From Mariprofundaceae bacterium (GTDB lineage: Bacteria > Pseudomonadota > Zetaproteobacteria > Mariprofundales > Mariprofundaceae): a DNA stretch of 46,412 nt. Below the pieces are notes generated by a model. The model saw only the letters and a program-made list of their open reading frames with translations. It did not search any database and was not told where the DNA came from. Of this stretch, positions 29,924 through 38,704 are shown one piece after another; position 1 is the first letter of the stretch; each line of letters opens with the position of its first letter. The DNA lies in NCBI GenBank assembly GCA_030950985.1, contig JAUZQM010000035.1:1-46412 (forward strand), given 5' to 3'. Made by a program: the position numbers and the translations under genes.

Positions 29924-30499
29924 CTAAGAGGGGTTTAATTTAAGGTGAATATGATTCGCAGCGATGTCTGTTTTACTCGCTAAAATAAGTAATAATTCTT
30001 CTTCTAAAATATGAAAGATACGTGCTTCATCGGCACGATCATCTTCACTAGCTCGACCCAATACCCAATCCACAATCGCGCCGTGGGTAGGGCGACCAAT
30101 GCCAACTTTGATGCGTGTATAAGATGTATCTTTAACATGCGCGTTGATAGACCGTAATCCATTGTGTCCACCATGACCACCGCCGACTTTCAAGCGGATT
30201 TTGCCACTTGGAAGATCTAAATCATCATAGATTACCGTCACATCTTTGGCTTCAATATCATAATAATGTACCAAAGCAGCCAATGATTCACCACTGTCAT
30301 TCATAAAAGTTTGAGGTTTGAGTAGCAGAACTTTCCCTTCGTGACTGTTCCAAGAGGCTGTTTCAGCACGAAAACGAGGAGATGCAGAAAACTGCACCCC
30401 CTCAGATTGGGCAAGTTGATCAAGAAAACGAAAACCAATGTTATGTCTCGTGTCTTGATACTTCGAGCCAGGGTTGCCAAGCCCGACCAAGATTTTCAT
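29924..30499 (-). CDS. pth: peptidyl-tRNA hydrolase
   Basis: Releases tRNA from prematurely dissociated peptidyl-tRNA. The 191-residue product begins MKILVGLGNPGSKYQDTRHNIGF, with catalytic histidine H19. It has KPQTFMNDSGE, YDDLDLPSGKIRLKVGGGHGGHNGLRSI and a KVGIGRP segment, all hallmarks of the bacterial enzyme. Its ATG directly follows the rplY stop, showing tight coupling. The length matches the usual value of about 190 residues. Confidence 0.97.
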   Translation of the reverse strand: MKILVGLGNPGSKYQDTRHNIGFRFLDQLAQSEGVQFSASPRFRAETASWNSHEGKVLLLKPQTFMNDSGESLAALVHYYDIEAKDVTVIYDDLDLPSGKIRLKVGGGHGGHNGLRSINAHVKDTSYTRIKVGIGRPTHGAIVDWVLGRASEDDRADEARIFHILEEELLLILASKTDIAANHIHLKLNPS

Positions 30500-31129
30500 T
30501 TAAGCTTCAGGTTCTGCACTTACTTCAGTATCAGTAGCCGTATCATCATTCGATTCTTCTTCATGATTCTTCGGAGCAGAAATATTTAAGATAGTATAAT
30601 TAAATTCATGAATGACTTTCGAACCTTCAGGCAAGCTAATATCTTCAATATGAATATTGTCACCGATATCTAAGTTGGCGCAATCCACTTCAACACTTTC
30701 AGGAATGGAATCGGCACGGCATGTTACTTCCAATACGTGACGAACAAGGTCTAACATACCACCAGCAATATCACCGGGACATTTGTCATAATTAAGCACA
30801 ATCACAGGAACTTCAACAGTCACGCTATCAGCAGAAGATACACGCATAAAATCCAAATGCATGGCTGTATCTAAAAGAGGATCCCATTGCGTATCTTTTA
30901 ACAAGACTGTTTCTGTACCTTTTCCAGCCACGTTTACAGATAGCATAGAGGTATAAAAAGCTTCTACATTCAACTTTTTACCAATGCTATTTGCATTCAA
31001 GGTAATCGCTAAATCAGGCTTTCCTCCACCATAAATAATGGCGGGTAATGAACCAGCGCGACGCATACGGCGAGCATCGCCTTTGCCTGTGGTTTCACGC
31101 AAAGTTGCGTCGATAATCAAATCAGTCAT
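30500..31129 (-). CDS. rplY: 50S ribosomal protein L25, general stress protein Ctc type
   Basis: Binds 5S rRNA in the large subunit. The 209-residue product is the long two-domain form. An N-terminal L25 domain (ATLRETTGKGDARRMRRAGSLPAIIYGG) is followed by the TL5/Ctc beta domain (GDNIHIEDISLPEG). An acidic tail rich in Glu, Asp and Thr closes it, which is common in this form. Upstream, about 120 bases separate it from prs and contain a possible terminator. Downstream pth starts at once. Confidence 0.95.
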   Translation of the reverse strand: MTDLIIDATLRETTGKGDARRMRRAGSLPAIIYGGGKPDLAITLNANSIGKKLNVEAFYTSMLSVNVAGKGTETVLLKDTQWDPLLDTAMHLDFMRVSSADSVTVEVPVIVLNYDKCPGDIAGGMLDLVRHVLEVTCRADSIPESVEVDCANLDIGDNIHIEDISLPEGSKVIHEFNYTILNISAPKNHEEESNDDTATDTEVSAEPEA

Positions 31130-31205
31130 GGTTTTATAACCTCTTACTTAAGATGAATCTGGTGGGTTGACCCAAACAGATTTTTGACAAGCTTTTTGGG
31201 CTTTC

Positions 31206-31243
31206 AAAAAAGAATATCCACATGATTAAAGAATACGATGTGG
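31206..31243 (-). terminator. weak terminator or hairpin after prs
   Basis: On the minus strand CCACAT and ATGTGG form a 6-bp stem. About six bases downstream comes a stretch of six T residues. The loop is long (14 bases), so termination may be partial, allowing some transcription into rplY. Confidence 0.35.
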
Positions 31244-31252
31244 ACTGAAATA

Positions 31253-32203
31253 TTAGTCGTATAAGCTGCTAATGGAACGTGCGCTATAAATACGTTTGAT
31301 GGCTTCACCCATTAAATTACCGATGGGGTGAATACGTACTTTGCCGGTGTTCAAAATATGTTCAGGTTGTTTAATGCTATCGGTAATAACCAGTTCAGTC
31401 AGACAGGATGCTTTTAAACGTTCGGCTGCCGGTCCAGATAATACACCATGTGTCGCATAGGCTGAGACTTTGCTTGCGCCACGCTCCATCAATGCTTCCG
31501 CAGCATTACATAATGTACCTGCTGTATCCACCATATCATCAATCAGAATACAATGACGATTTTCAACATCACCAATGATATTCATGATTTTAGCTACATT
31601 GGGTGCAGGTCGACGTTTATCCACAATGGCAATATCAGCATGTAATTTTTTCGCCAAACCACGTGCTCGCACCACACCACCTACATCAGGTGAAACGACA
31701 AGCACATCATCGACACTGTTCTTCGATTGAATATCTTTAGCAAACAAAGGCCCTGCAAAAATATTATCGACTGGGATATTAAAGAAACCCTGAATTTGAG
31801 TCGCATGCAAATCCATTGTAAGCACACGAGTCACACCTGCTGCCTGCAATAAATCAGCAACCAGCTTTGCAGAAATGGGTGTGCGTCCAGCACTTTTACG
31901 ATCTTGTCTTGCATAGCCAAAGTATGGAATCACGGCGCAAATTTCGCGTGCCGAAGCACGTTTCGCAGCATCAATCGCCACCAAAAGTTCCATTAAATTA
32001 TCATTGGCTGGTGCTGATGTGCTTTGTACTAAAAAGACATCCAAACCTCGAATGGTTTCCTCATACTGTAAAAAAACTTCACCATCAGAAAAACGTTGAA
32101 CATCAATGTTGCCAACAGGCATGTGAATATGATTACAAATAGATTGGGTAAGCTCAGGATTTGACGTTCCAGAAAAAAGACGCAACTTCTCAGGATTCGA
32201 CAT
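31253..32203 (-). CDS. prs: ribose-phosphate pyrophosphokinase (PRPP synthetase)
   Basis: Makes 5-phosphoribosyl-1-pyrophosphate from ribose 5-phosphate and ATP for nucleotide, His and Trp synthesis. The 316-residue product has the expected length. It shows FSDGEVFLQYEE, YFGYARQDRK, the metal site MDLHATQIQGFF, VVSPDVGG and the PRPP loop LIDDMVDTAGT. It lies between tRNA-Gln and rplY, the conserved ispE-tRNA-prs-rplY-pth order. Confidence 0.97.
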   Translation of the reverse strand: MSNPEKLRLFSGTSNPELTQSICNHIHMPVGNIDVQRFSDGEVFLQYEETIRGLDVFLVQSTSAPANDNLMELLVAIDAAKRASAREICAVIPYFGYARQDRKSAGRTPISAKLVADLLQAAGVTRVLTMDLHATQIQGFFNIPVDNIFAGPLFAKDIQSKNSVDDVLVVSPDVGGVVRARGLAKKLHADIAIVDKRRPAPNVAKIMNIIGDVENRHCILIDDMVDTAGTLCNAAEALMERGASKVSAYATHGVLSGPAAERLKASCLTELVITDSIKQPEHILNTGKVRIHPIGNLMGEAIKRIYSARSISSLYD

Positions 32204-32242
32204 GTGGATAATACTCCGTTGTCATGAATAAATAATATAAAA

Positions 32243-32317
32243 TGGCTGGGGCGGCAGGATTCGAACCTGCGCATGACGGGATCAAAACCCGCTGCCTTAC
32301 CGCTTGGCTACGCCCCA
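32243..32317 (-). tRNA. tRNA-Gln (anticodon UUG)
   Basis: On the minus strand a full cloverleaf can be drawn. The acceptor is TGGGGCG/CGCCCCA and the D arm contains AGCCAAGCGGTAAGGC. The anticodon stem-loop is GCGGG-TTTTGAT-CCCGT with anticodon TTG (plus-strand 32283-32285). The T arm is GCAGG-TTCGAAT-CCTGC and CCA is encoded. The sequence is close to known proteobacterial tRNA-Gln, including the leading U. It lies between ispE and prs and is probably processed from their transcript. Confidence 0.96.
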
Positions 32318-32320
32318 ATA

Positions 32321-33202
32321 TTATACAAATGAAGGATGTGTTTTTAACAACTGTCCTACATGCGTCCAACTTACTAAACCTTCATGTTGAAGGTGATCTG
32401 CAAGCTGTGTTGCTTCAAGTTTGGAAGAACATAATCCAATACAAGTTGAACCGCTACCACTCATCCAAGCTTGTTTAGAGCTCAATCTCATGTTTGACAA
32501 AACAGATGAAATCATGGGTAATAGTGTAGCAGCACTGCCTTCCAAATCATTGGATCCGATAGGTGTATATGCCCTTGAAGCGGGGCGCACTTTATCGCCG
32601 GGTTTTTGCTTAGTCAACAAAAAATCTTGGCTTCGATCAAATTGATGAAAGACATCTCGCGTGGACAAACCTTTCTTTGGCTTAGCCAGACAAATATAAC
32701 CATTGGGTAATGACTCTGGGTAGACACTTAAATCTTCCCCCACTCCTTTGGCTAAGCTGGCTTGCCCAAATAAAAAACAAGGGATGTCTGCACCAAAAGG
32801 CGTTGCAAATGCAATCAATGCTTCAGTTGTTAAATGTAAGTCCCACAAGACATTGGCAGCTAATAATGCACTGGCAGCATCCGATGAACCACCACCCAAA
32901 CCAGCTTCGTGAGGTAAGTTTTTCTCAATCTTTACATGTAAACCCTGATTCACCTGATATTTTTTCTGAAGTGCGAATAAGACTTGAAAGACTAAATTTT
33001 TATGACCCGATAAAGCATCGATATTGCATTCAACAGTGATTTCTTTGCTTAAGCGCAGCGTCAATACATCATAAACATCGACATAAACAAAACTTGTATC
33101 CAAAGCATGTCTGCCATCATCTAACATCTCTGTGACATGTAAATGCAAGTTAATTTTAGCAGGTGCAAGCAAACGTCCTGATTCGGGCATGTGAAATATC
33201 AT
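32321..33202 (-). CDS. ispE: 4-diphosphocytidyl-2-C-methyl-D-erythritol kinase
   Basis: GHMP kinase of the non-mevalonate isoprenoid pathway. The 293-residue product starts MIFHMPESGRLLAPAKINLHLHV, with the substrate-binding APAKINL motif. It has the ATP loop PHEAGLGGGSSDAASAL and a C-terminal MSGSGSTCIGL motif. The tracked start at 33316 lies within lolB. The ATG at 33202 overlaps the lolB stop (ATGA) and has AAGGA upstream. The gene ends four bases before the tRNA-Gln gene. Confidence 0.95.
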   Translation of the reverse strand: MIFHMPESGRLLAPAKINLHLHVTEMLDDGRHALDTSFVYVDVYDVLTLRLSKEITVECNIDALSGHKNLVFQVLFALQKKYQVNQGLHVKIEKNLPHEAGLGGGSSDAASALLAANVLWDLHLTTEALIAFATPFGADIPCFLFGQASLAKGVGEDLSVYPESLPNGYICLAKPKKGLSTRDVFHQFDRSQDFLLTKQKPGDKVRPASRAYTPIGSNDLEGSAATLLPMISSVLSNMRLSSKQAWMSGSGSTCIGLCSSKLEATQLADHLQHEGLVSWTHVGQLLKTHPSFV

Positions 33203-33723
33203 GGATTCATCCTTAATATAGCTTTGCGACCATGGGTAATATCCATGATACTGAGAAAGTGATAGTTCTGTTTCCATTGCAATTGAATCACACCCCCATT
33301 CATTTTCCCTTTCCAAAGCTTTCCATCGTTACTGTGTAAGGACTGCGGCATCTGATGGTGCAAGATTTTCGCCAAACGCCACGGGGGTAAAACAATACCC
33401 AACTCTTGCCATTGCTTCTCATCGACTGTTCGCCATTGAGGTATCGCCACTTGATTGTTTCGCATGCTTAAATGCTCACCTTGCCAACGCAATTCCATCA
33501 CCCGACCCGATGCAGCATGCGTCAAACGTGCATAACCTTGATGTAAATCAGCTTTCCACCCAATCAACACTTGAAAACGATGTTTGGGAGAAAAAACCAA
33601 TAAACGCCCTTGAAATGATGTAATTTTTTCAGCTGGTTTTGACCCATCAAGCTTATCGTTCACAGGTACTGTCGCACAGGCAGTTAAGCACAGACTAAGT
33701 ATTAGCCCATAAATCAAACGCAT
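33199..33723 (-). CDS. lolB: outer-membrane lipoprotein receptor LolB
   Basis: Accepts lipoproteins from periplasmic LolA and inserts them in the outer membrane. The 174-residue product has a lipoprotein signal with lipobox LTAC (C16). Its LolB-like beta pattern includes SFQGRLLVFSPKHRFQVLIGWK and GYARLTHAASGRVMELRW. Identification depends partly on position: lolB-ispE is a conserved pair. The start is three bases after the TPR gene's stop. Confidence 0.85.
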   Translation of the reverse strand: MRLIYGLILSLCLTACATVPVNDKLDGSKPAEKITSFQGRLLVFSPKHRFQVLIGWKADLHQGYARLTHAASGRVMELRWQGEHLSMRNNQVAIPQWRTVDEKQWQELGIVLPPWRLAKILHHQMPQSLHSNDGKLWKGKMNGGVIQLQWKQNYHFLSIMDITHGRKAILRMNP

Positions 33724-33726
33724 CGT

Positions 33727-35481
33727 TTATTGCAAGCCATGTTTTATTTTATATTGTAATAATTTAGGTTTTTCTGGTTTTAATGTAATCGCTAACTGCC
33801 ACTGTTGAATGGCAACATCATGCTGACCTAATTTCCATAATATATCACCCAAGTGTTCCTGCATGGTGGCATCATCTTTGATGATTGCTAACGATTGACG
33901 TTGCAACTTCATCGCTTGCTCATAATGCCCTTGTTGATAATAAACCCATGCCAAAGAATCCAAGTAATAACCATCATTAGGTTTCAACTGAAGTGCTTTT
34001 TGAATATATGATTTAGCTTTATTTAATTGGACGCCTTGTTCAGCATACGTATACCCTAAAAAATTCAATGCTTCCGTATTCTCAGGATGGTCTTGAATCA
34101 CTTGCTTGAGCGTTGTTTCCACGTCTTTATAACGCTTGAAATGTTCCAGAGCAATCGCTCTATTGAGCATTAAACGAGGGGAAGGATCATCTAATAAAGC
34201 ACCTTCTTCACTTGTATCCAATAGCTTTTGGTAGTCTTTTTGATTCAAATAACTCGCTGATAATAAAATCCAAGCGTGCTTTCTTTCTGGGTAATCTTTT
34301 AACAATGGAAGCATGCGTTGTTGTACTAAATCAAACTTTTTATCAACAAAATCCATACCTGCTAAACGCAGTTGAGCTTCAACCCATAAACCATCGCCTT
34401 GAGGCACGTGTTGATATAAAGCACGAGCGCGTTCTGCTTGTTTCAAATATTCAAGACTCGCTGCCAAATAAAAAGCATGACCACGCCCTTTCGGTTGAAG
34501 CTTATAAGCACGTTCAAAATAGACTTTGGCTTGTTTGATTTGTTGCTGTTGATAAAACAATACACCGAGTGCTGAAGCTATTGCAGCATTGTCAGGCATA
34601 CTTGCTGCCAATTCTTGATACAAACGAATCGCATCTTTTTCATGACCTGTACGAATATACAAAGCAGCTAATTTATTTTTTACCCGCATATCATCGGGAT
34701 GCGATGATAAAAACGTCTTCAAATAATGTTTGGCTTGGTTCTCGTCACCTTGCTGCATGGCAACATGACTTTGTAATAAGGGAACGTCACTATCATCAGG
34801 GGCAAGCTGCTGCATTTTTTCAAGTGATTTTAGTGCTTGCGTATATTTCTTTTCATACAAAAAAACATCCGCATCTAATTTTCTTAACATGGCCGTATCA
34901 TGACGTTGAAACGCCGTTTGAATGACAATATGAGCCAAAGCCCATTGTTTAGTTTCCATAAATAAGGCAATTTGCAAATGTCTTGCAGGTAAAAAATCAG
35001 GAACGACACTTAACACACGCGTTAATTCATCCGATGCATCTGCATATTGACCTTGTGCTGCCAGTACCCGTGCATATAAGGTATGAAGGCGTAAAATATG
35101 GTCGTCTTGTTGAGCTTTAATCATCGGATGATGTGCCAATAAGGGTTGCAATAAAGCGATGCTTTGATGATACTTTTTATATTTTAACCATAATTGAACC
35201 AACTGCAAACGAGGCTCAACCGCCCATTTCTGTTCACCTTTGGCATGCGCTAACTTTTGATTCAACGCTTCCAAAAACTGCATCGCTAGATGATGATGAT
35301 TCTCTTGCAATGCGCTGCGTGCTGCCATGTAAAGGAAACGAGGGCTATGGTGCATGAAATCCGCAGCTTTCGCCTGTTGAACAACCTTCATCGGCTTTTT
35401 GTCGACTGCTACCTGTTTCTTTGCAATACTTGAACATGCTGATACTGCAAGCAGCATGAACATCCATAAAAATAATTTCAT
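33727..35481 (-). CDS. TPR-repeat outer-membrane lipoprotein
   Basis: The 584-residue product has a lipoprotein signal with lipobox VSAC (C16), then about ten or more TPR units across the rest. The clearest are AIRLYQELAASMPDNAAIASALGVLFYQQ, ALNFLGYTYAEQGVQLNKA and a DSLAWVYYQQGHYEQA segment. Proteins of this kind upstream of lolB-ispE are frequent in proteobacteria, but their function is poorly defined; they are presumed scaffolds for envelope or exopolysaccharide assembly. The start overlaps the preceding peptidase gene's stop. No specific gene name is justified. Confidence 0.85.
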   Translation of the reverse strand: MKLFLWMFMLLAVSACSSIAKKQVAVDKKPMKVVQQAKAADFMHHSPRFLYMAARSALQENHHHLAMQFLEALNQKLAHAKGEQKWAVEPRLQLVQLWLKYKKYHQSIALLQPLLAHHPMIKAQQDDHILRLHTLYARVLAAQGQYADASDELTRVLSVVPDFLPARHLQIALFMETKQWALAHIVIQTAFQRHDTAMLRKLDADVFLYEKKYTQALKSLEKMQQLAPDDSDVPLLQSHVAMQQGDENQAKHYLKTFLSSHPDDMRVKNKLAALYIRTGHEKDAIRLYQELAASMPDNAAIASALGVLFYQQQQIKQAKVYFERAYKLQPKGRGHAFYLAASLEYLKQAERARALYQHVPQGDGLWVEAQLRLAGMDFVDKKFDLVQQRMLPLLKDYPERKHAWILLSASYLNQKDYQKLLDTSEEGALLDDPSPRLMLNRAIALEHFKRYKDVETTLKQVIQDHPENTEALNFLGYTYAEQGVQLNKAKSYIQKALQLKPNDGYYLDSLAWVYYQQGHYEQAMKLQRQSLAIIKDDATMQEHLGDILWKLGQHDVAIQQWQLAITLKPEKPKLLQYKIKHGLQ

Positions 35482-35984
35482 ACGTTTTTTTCCTTTACTA
35501 ACACGGGGTGAAATTGCTGTGTATCATCATGGGGTTCCCAGTAACGAACATCCCTTACTTCACCATCACATACACTCACAATAGGATATAAAAAACCTTC
35601 CCATGCACCGTCTAAATCTGTGGGTGAAGGTTTAGCGGGACAATCAGGATGCGAGTGAAAAACACCAATAATTTCCACATCACTGTTGCGAATTTCAACG
35701 TCAATGGCTTGATAACCCTTTGGATCGAGTTCAAAACGATCGGCTGCTCGATTTGTATTAAGATTAGCAATCTGTCGTACTGATAAAATATGCCAGCCTT
35801 GTTGATTTATATGACCCAACAAAAGACCACACACCTCATTTGGGTAACCCAACACCGCTATCGACTTCATATTTTCTATGGCATCAGCAGTGATATAACA
35901 CGCTTGTTCTGCGGCTTGTTCACTCCATACTTCTTTATATTCAGGGCTACGAAATCGTGCTGGCTCATATTCTGATAAGGGCAA
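35478..35984 (-). CDS. M67-family (JAMM/MPN+) metallopeptidase
   Basis: The 168-residue product carries a complete JAMM zinc motif: E50 in NEVCGLLLG, then HSHPDCPAKPSPTD supplying H110, H112, a serine and D123. Bacterial relatives cleave after the C-terminal glycine of small ubiquitin-like sulfur carriers such as CysO, MoaD or ThiS. The tracked start at 36005 is a GTG. A TTG at 35984, six bases after AAAGGAG, is better. It heads the run leading to the TPR lipoprotein, lolB and ispE. No sulfur-carrier or E1-like gene is in the window, so its substrate is unknown. Confidence 0.85.
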   Translation of the reverse strand: MPLSEYEPARFRSPEYKEVWSEQAAEQACYITADAIENMKSIAVLGYPNEVCGLLLGHINQQGWHILSVRQIANLNTNRAADRFELDPKGYQAIDVEIRNSDVEIIGVFHSHPDCPAKPSPTDLDGAWEGFLYPIVSVCDGEVRDVRYWEPHDDTQQFHPVLVKEKNV

Positions 35985-36040
35985 ATTGAATCTCCTTTGA
36001 CACACGTTTGCTCATAAAAATTTATTGGCAAACTATCACC

Positions 36041-36069
36041 TTGCTTATTGTAAAGGCAATCCATATCAT
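36041..36069 (+). promoter_or_regulatory. candidate promoter of the rimP-nusA-infB operon
   Basis: TTGCTT (36041-36046) and TATCAT (36064-36069) are 17 bases apart in the divergent region between the peptidase gene and rimP. The start of transcription would fall near 36076, just before the leader hairpin. Confidence 0.5.
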
Positions 36070-36082
36070 TTGCCGCCGTGAA

Positions 36083-36107
36083 AGTGAGCCGAGGCTCGCT
36101 TTTTTTG
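36083..36107 (+). terminator. leader hairpin with T-tract before rimP
   Basis: AGTGAG-CCGAGG-CTCGCT folds into a short GC-rich stem and is followed by seven T residues. It has the form of an intrinsic terminator but sits between the likely promoter and rimP. It is therefore a candidate attenuator. NusA-dependent autoregulation of this operon is known in E. coli. Confidence 0.65.
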
Positions 36108-36125
36108 TTTTTATGGGGTAATGAA

Positions 36126-36599
36126 ATGAGCCTAGAAGATCAAGTTCAAGCGTTGGCAACACCAATTGCTGAAGAATTATCCATGGAAATTCTTAAAATT
36201 GTGATGGATGGTGGTTCCCGAAGTCGCTTGGTGAAAGTTATCGTGGATCGGCGTGGTGGCGTATTATCTGATGAATTGGTTCGCATGAGTCGTGGTTTGG
36301 GCTTACAAATGGACGTAGAGGATGTGGTGGTTGGTAAATATCAACTCGAAGTAACCACACCCGGTTTTGAGTGGCCTTTGCAAACGCAAGCTGATTTTGA
36401 CCGCTACTTAGGGGACTGGTTAAAAGTTGTACAAGAAAACCCTCCTTCCATTGAAGGTGAAAACCTAGGTTTGAATGGCGATAGTTTCTCTATTCGAGAT
36501 GACAAAGGAAAAGTACATCATTTTATCATCCATGATGTTGTAAAAGTAATACGTACAATCAATTGGAAAGCGATTTCCAAAGCACAAAAAAGTAAATAA
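36126..36599 (+). CDS. rimP: ribosome maturation factor RimP
   Basis: Assists 30S subunit maturation. The 157-residue product starts MSLEDQVQALATPIAEELSMEIL and has a GGSRSRLVKVIVDRRGG strand. It also has a DVEDVVVGKYQLEVTTPGFEWPL block, equivalent to the conserved Y-LEVSSPG--RPL. The start at 36126 has TGGGG upstream; the tracked start 48 bases earlier would translate the leader hairpin. It is the first gene of a rimP-nusA-ylxR-infB-rbfA-nrnA-truB operon. Confidence 0.92.
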   Translation: MSLEDQVQALATPIAEELSMEILKIVMDGGSRSRLVKVIVDRRGGVLSDELVRMSRGLGLQMDVEDVVVGKYQLEVTTPGFEWPLQTQADFDRYLGDWLKVVQENPPSIEGENLGLNGDSFSIRDDKGKVHHFIIHDVVKVIRTINWKAISKAQKSK

Positions 36600-36627
36600 G
36601 AGATGAGTCATAACGGGGTTTACCATA

Positions 36628-38088
36628 ATGGGTGTTGATATGATGCAGGTTGCTGATGCCGTAGCACGTGAGAAATCAGTGGATCGCGAGCTTGTTATTG
36701 ATGCAATGGAACAAGCCATCAAGACGGCTGCTCGTCGTACTTACGGCACCAAAGCATTGGATGCTAAGATGGATCAAACATCAGGTAAAATTTGTTTATT
36801 CCATGTTCGTATCGCAGTGGAAGAAGTCGAAGATGATGAAAACGAATTAACCTTAGAAGAAGCGTTAACGCTGAAAGCTGATGCTGAAATTGGTACTGTA
36901 TTCCGTACCCCTTTACCAGCCATTGAATTAGGGCGCATTGCGGCTCAAACTGCCAAACAAGTTCTCTATCAAAAAATTCGTGAAGCAGAACGCAATCGTA
37001 TTGTTGCCGAATTTGAACCCCAAGTGGGTGAGATTGTCACGGGTATTGTGAAGCGTGTTGAACGCGGCAATGTTTATGTCGATTTAGGTCGTGGTGAAGC
37101 GGTGATGTACCGTGAAGATTTATTGCCACGCGAATCGTATCGCCAAGGTGATCGTGTTCGCGCGTATTTACGCGAAGTACGTAACCAAGCGAAAGGGGCT
37201 TTGATATTCATTTCACGGGCTGATGCTGGCATGGTATTAAAACTTTTTGAACAAGAAGTTCCTGAAATTCAAGATGATTTAGTGACTATTCAAGCTATTT
37301 CTCGCGACCCTGGTTCACGCAGTAAAATCGCAGTCATTTCAATGGAACCCGGTATTGATCCTGTCGGTGCTTGTGTGGGCATGCGTGGTGCGCGTGTTCA
37401 AGCCATTGTCAACGAACTACATGGTGAACGTGTGGATATTATTGAATGGACAGAAAACCCAGCTGAATTTGTCGTTAATGCTTTATCACCAGCGGAAGTT
37501 GTACGTGTGATGGTGGATGAAGAAAACAACACCATCGAAGTCGCTGTCAATGAAGATAATTTGGCGATTGCGATTGGTAAACGCGGTCAAAATGTACGTT
37601 TGGCTTCTGAATTAACGGGTTGGCATATTGAATTAATGACAACAGGGCAAGAAGCTGAAAAACGTGCGGAAGAAACAAGCTCGGCTAAAGAGTCCTTTAT
37701 GTCATGTTTGGATGTGGATGAAGATTTTGCCAATTTATTGGTAGCTGAAGGATTCTTATCACTGGATGATTTGGCATATTGCGAAGTAGCAGATTTGCAA
37801 TTGGTTGAAGGTTTGGATGAAACATTGGCAGAAGAAATTCAAAAACGTGCGCGTAACAGCTTATTGGATCAAGCCTTACAAACAGCGAAAGACGATGAAA
37901 ATGACATCTCTTTGTTGGACTTGCCCGATATGACCCGTGATATTGCTGCCCAATTAGCGGAAAGAAATATTTTAACAGCCAAAGCTTTAGCCGATGCTGA
38001 TTTGGATGATTTAAAAGGTATTTTCGGGCTTGAAAAACCTGAAAACTTAATTCTTGCAGCGCGTGAGGCTTGCGGCTGGTTTGCCTGA
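36628..38088 (+). CDS. nusA: transcription termination/antitermination factor NusA
   Basis: Modulates pausing, termination and antitermination. The 486-residue product has the N-terminal RNA-polymerase-binding region, an S1 domain (VGEIVTGIVKRVERGNVYVDLGR) and KH domains (DPVGACVGMRGARVQAI and AIAIGKRGQNVRLASELTGW). Two C-terminal acidic helix-hairpin-helix repeats follow (FANLLVAEGFLSLDDLAY and AAQLAERNILTAKALADADL), the arrangement seen in gamma-type NusA. An alternative start at 36640 (MMQVADAV) is possible. Confidence 0.97.
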   Translation: MGVDMMQVADAVAREKSVDRELVIDAMEQAIKTAARRTYGTKALDAKMDQTSGKICLFHVRIAVEEVEDDENELTLEEALTLKADAEIGTVFRTPLPAIELGRIAAQTAKQVLYQKIREAERNRIVAEFEPQVGEIVTGIVKRVERGNVYVDLGRGEAVMYREDLLPRESYRQGDRVRAYLREVRNQAKGALIFISRADAGMVLKLFEQEVPEIQDDLVTIQAISRDPGSRSKIAVISMEPGIDPVGACVGMRGARVQAIVNELHGERVDIIEWTENPAEFVVNALSPAEVVRVMVDEENNTIEVAVNEDNLAIAIGKRGQNVRLASELTGWHIELMTTGQEAEKRAEETSSAKESFMSCLDVDEDFANLLVAEGFLSLDDLAYCEVADLQLVEGLDETLAEEIQKRARNSLLDQALQTAKDDENDISLLDLPDMTRDIAAQLAERNILTAKALADADLDDLKGIFGLEKPENLILAAREACGWFA

Positions 38089-38089
38089 T

Positions 38090-38704
38090 ATGACAAATAA
38101 ACGCAGTGTAGAAAGAATCTGTTTTGCATGCCGTCAAAGCATGCCTAAAGCAGATATGTTGCGTTTGGTTGTTGATGATGCAGGTCTATTGTGGCCTGAT
38201 ATATTACAAAAAGCTCCAGGGCGTGGTTCTTATCTATGTATGCAAAGCGACTGCTTGGCAAGCATGAATGACCGACGTTTGGGTGTGTTGTATCGCAAAT
38301 GTCATATTTCCTTGCCACAATGGTTTGGTTTAAATGAACGTTTGAACAGTGTGTTGGAAAAAGTGATTATTGAGCAATTAATACGCTTGAAATCAATCGC
38401 ATGTGTAGGAAGGGATGCAGTAATGCATCAAATGTGGAAGAATGCGCCGCTCTTATTGATCATGGTTAATGAGTCAGGGGCAGCTTTGCAACGGCAAGTC
38501 ATGAATGCAGTCGCAAAGCGACATGAAATGAGATTAAAAACAATACCGTTGGATGATGTATCTGAAGACTGGCTGATACAGGTTTTTCAACGTGATAAAG
38601 TGTCTGTGGTAACTTTACCTGTTTCTCGACAAACAGAAAAGCTGCAACAATGGTGTATTTGGCATAGGCATTTAAAAGGACGTAAGGTAAGCGATGGCGA
38701 ATAA
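38090..38704 (+). CDS. YlxR (DUF448) protein with probable L7Ae-like C-terminal domain
   Basis: The 204-residue product starts MTNKRSVERICFACRQSMPKA, with the CxxC of the YlxR nucleic-acid-binding family and the PGRGSYLC loop (residues 43-50). YlxR alone is about 90 residues. The additional hundred or so residues (SIACVGRDAVMHQMWKNAPLLLIM onward, with VSVVTLP near the end) resemble the L7Ae/YlxQ fold, where a short helix precedes LLLIA-DAS-type strands. This would be a YlxR-YlxQ fusion such as is seen in some proteobacteria. The N terminus is secure; the second domain is inferred from pattern and length. The gene overlaps infB by eleven bases. Confidence 0.78.
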   Translation: MTNKRSVERICFACRQSMPKADMLRLVVDDAGLLWPDILQKAPGRGSYLCMQSDCLASMNDRRLGVLYRKCHISLPQWFGLNERLNSVLEKVIIEQLIRLKSIACVGRDAVMHQMWKNAPLLLIMVNESGAALQRQVMNAVAKRHEMRLKTIPLDDVSEDWLIQVFQRDKVSVVTLPVSRQTEKLQQWCIWHRHLKGRKVSDGE

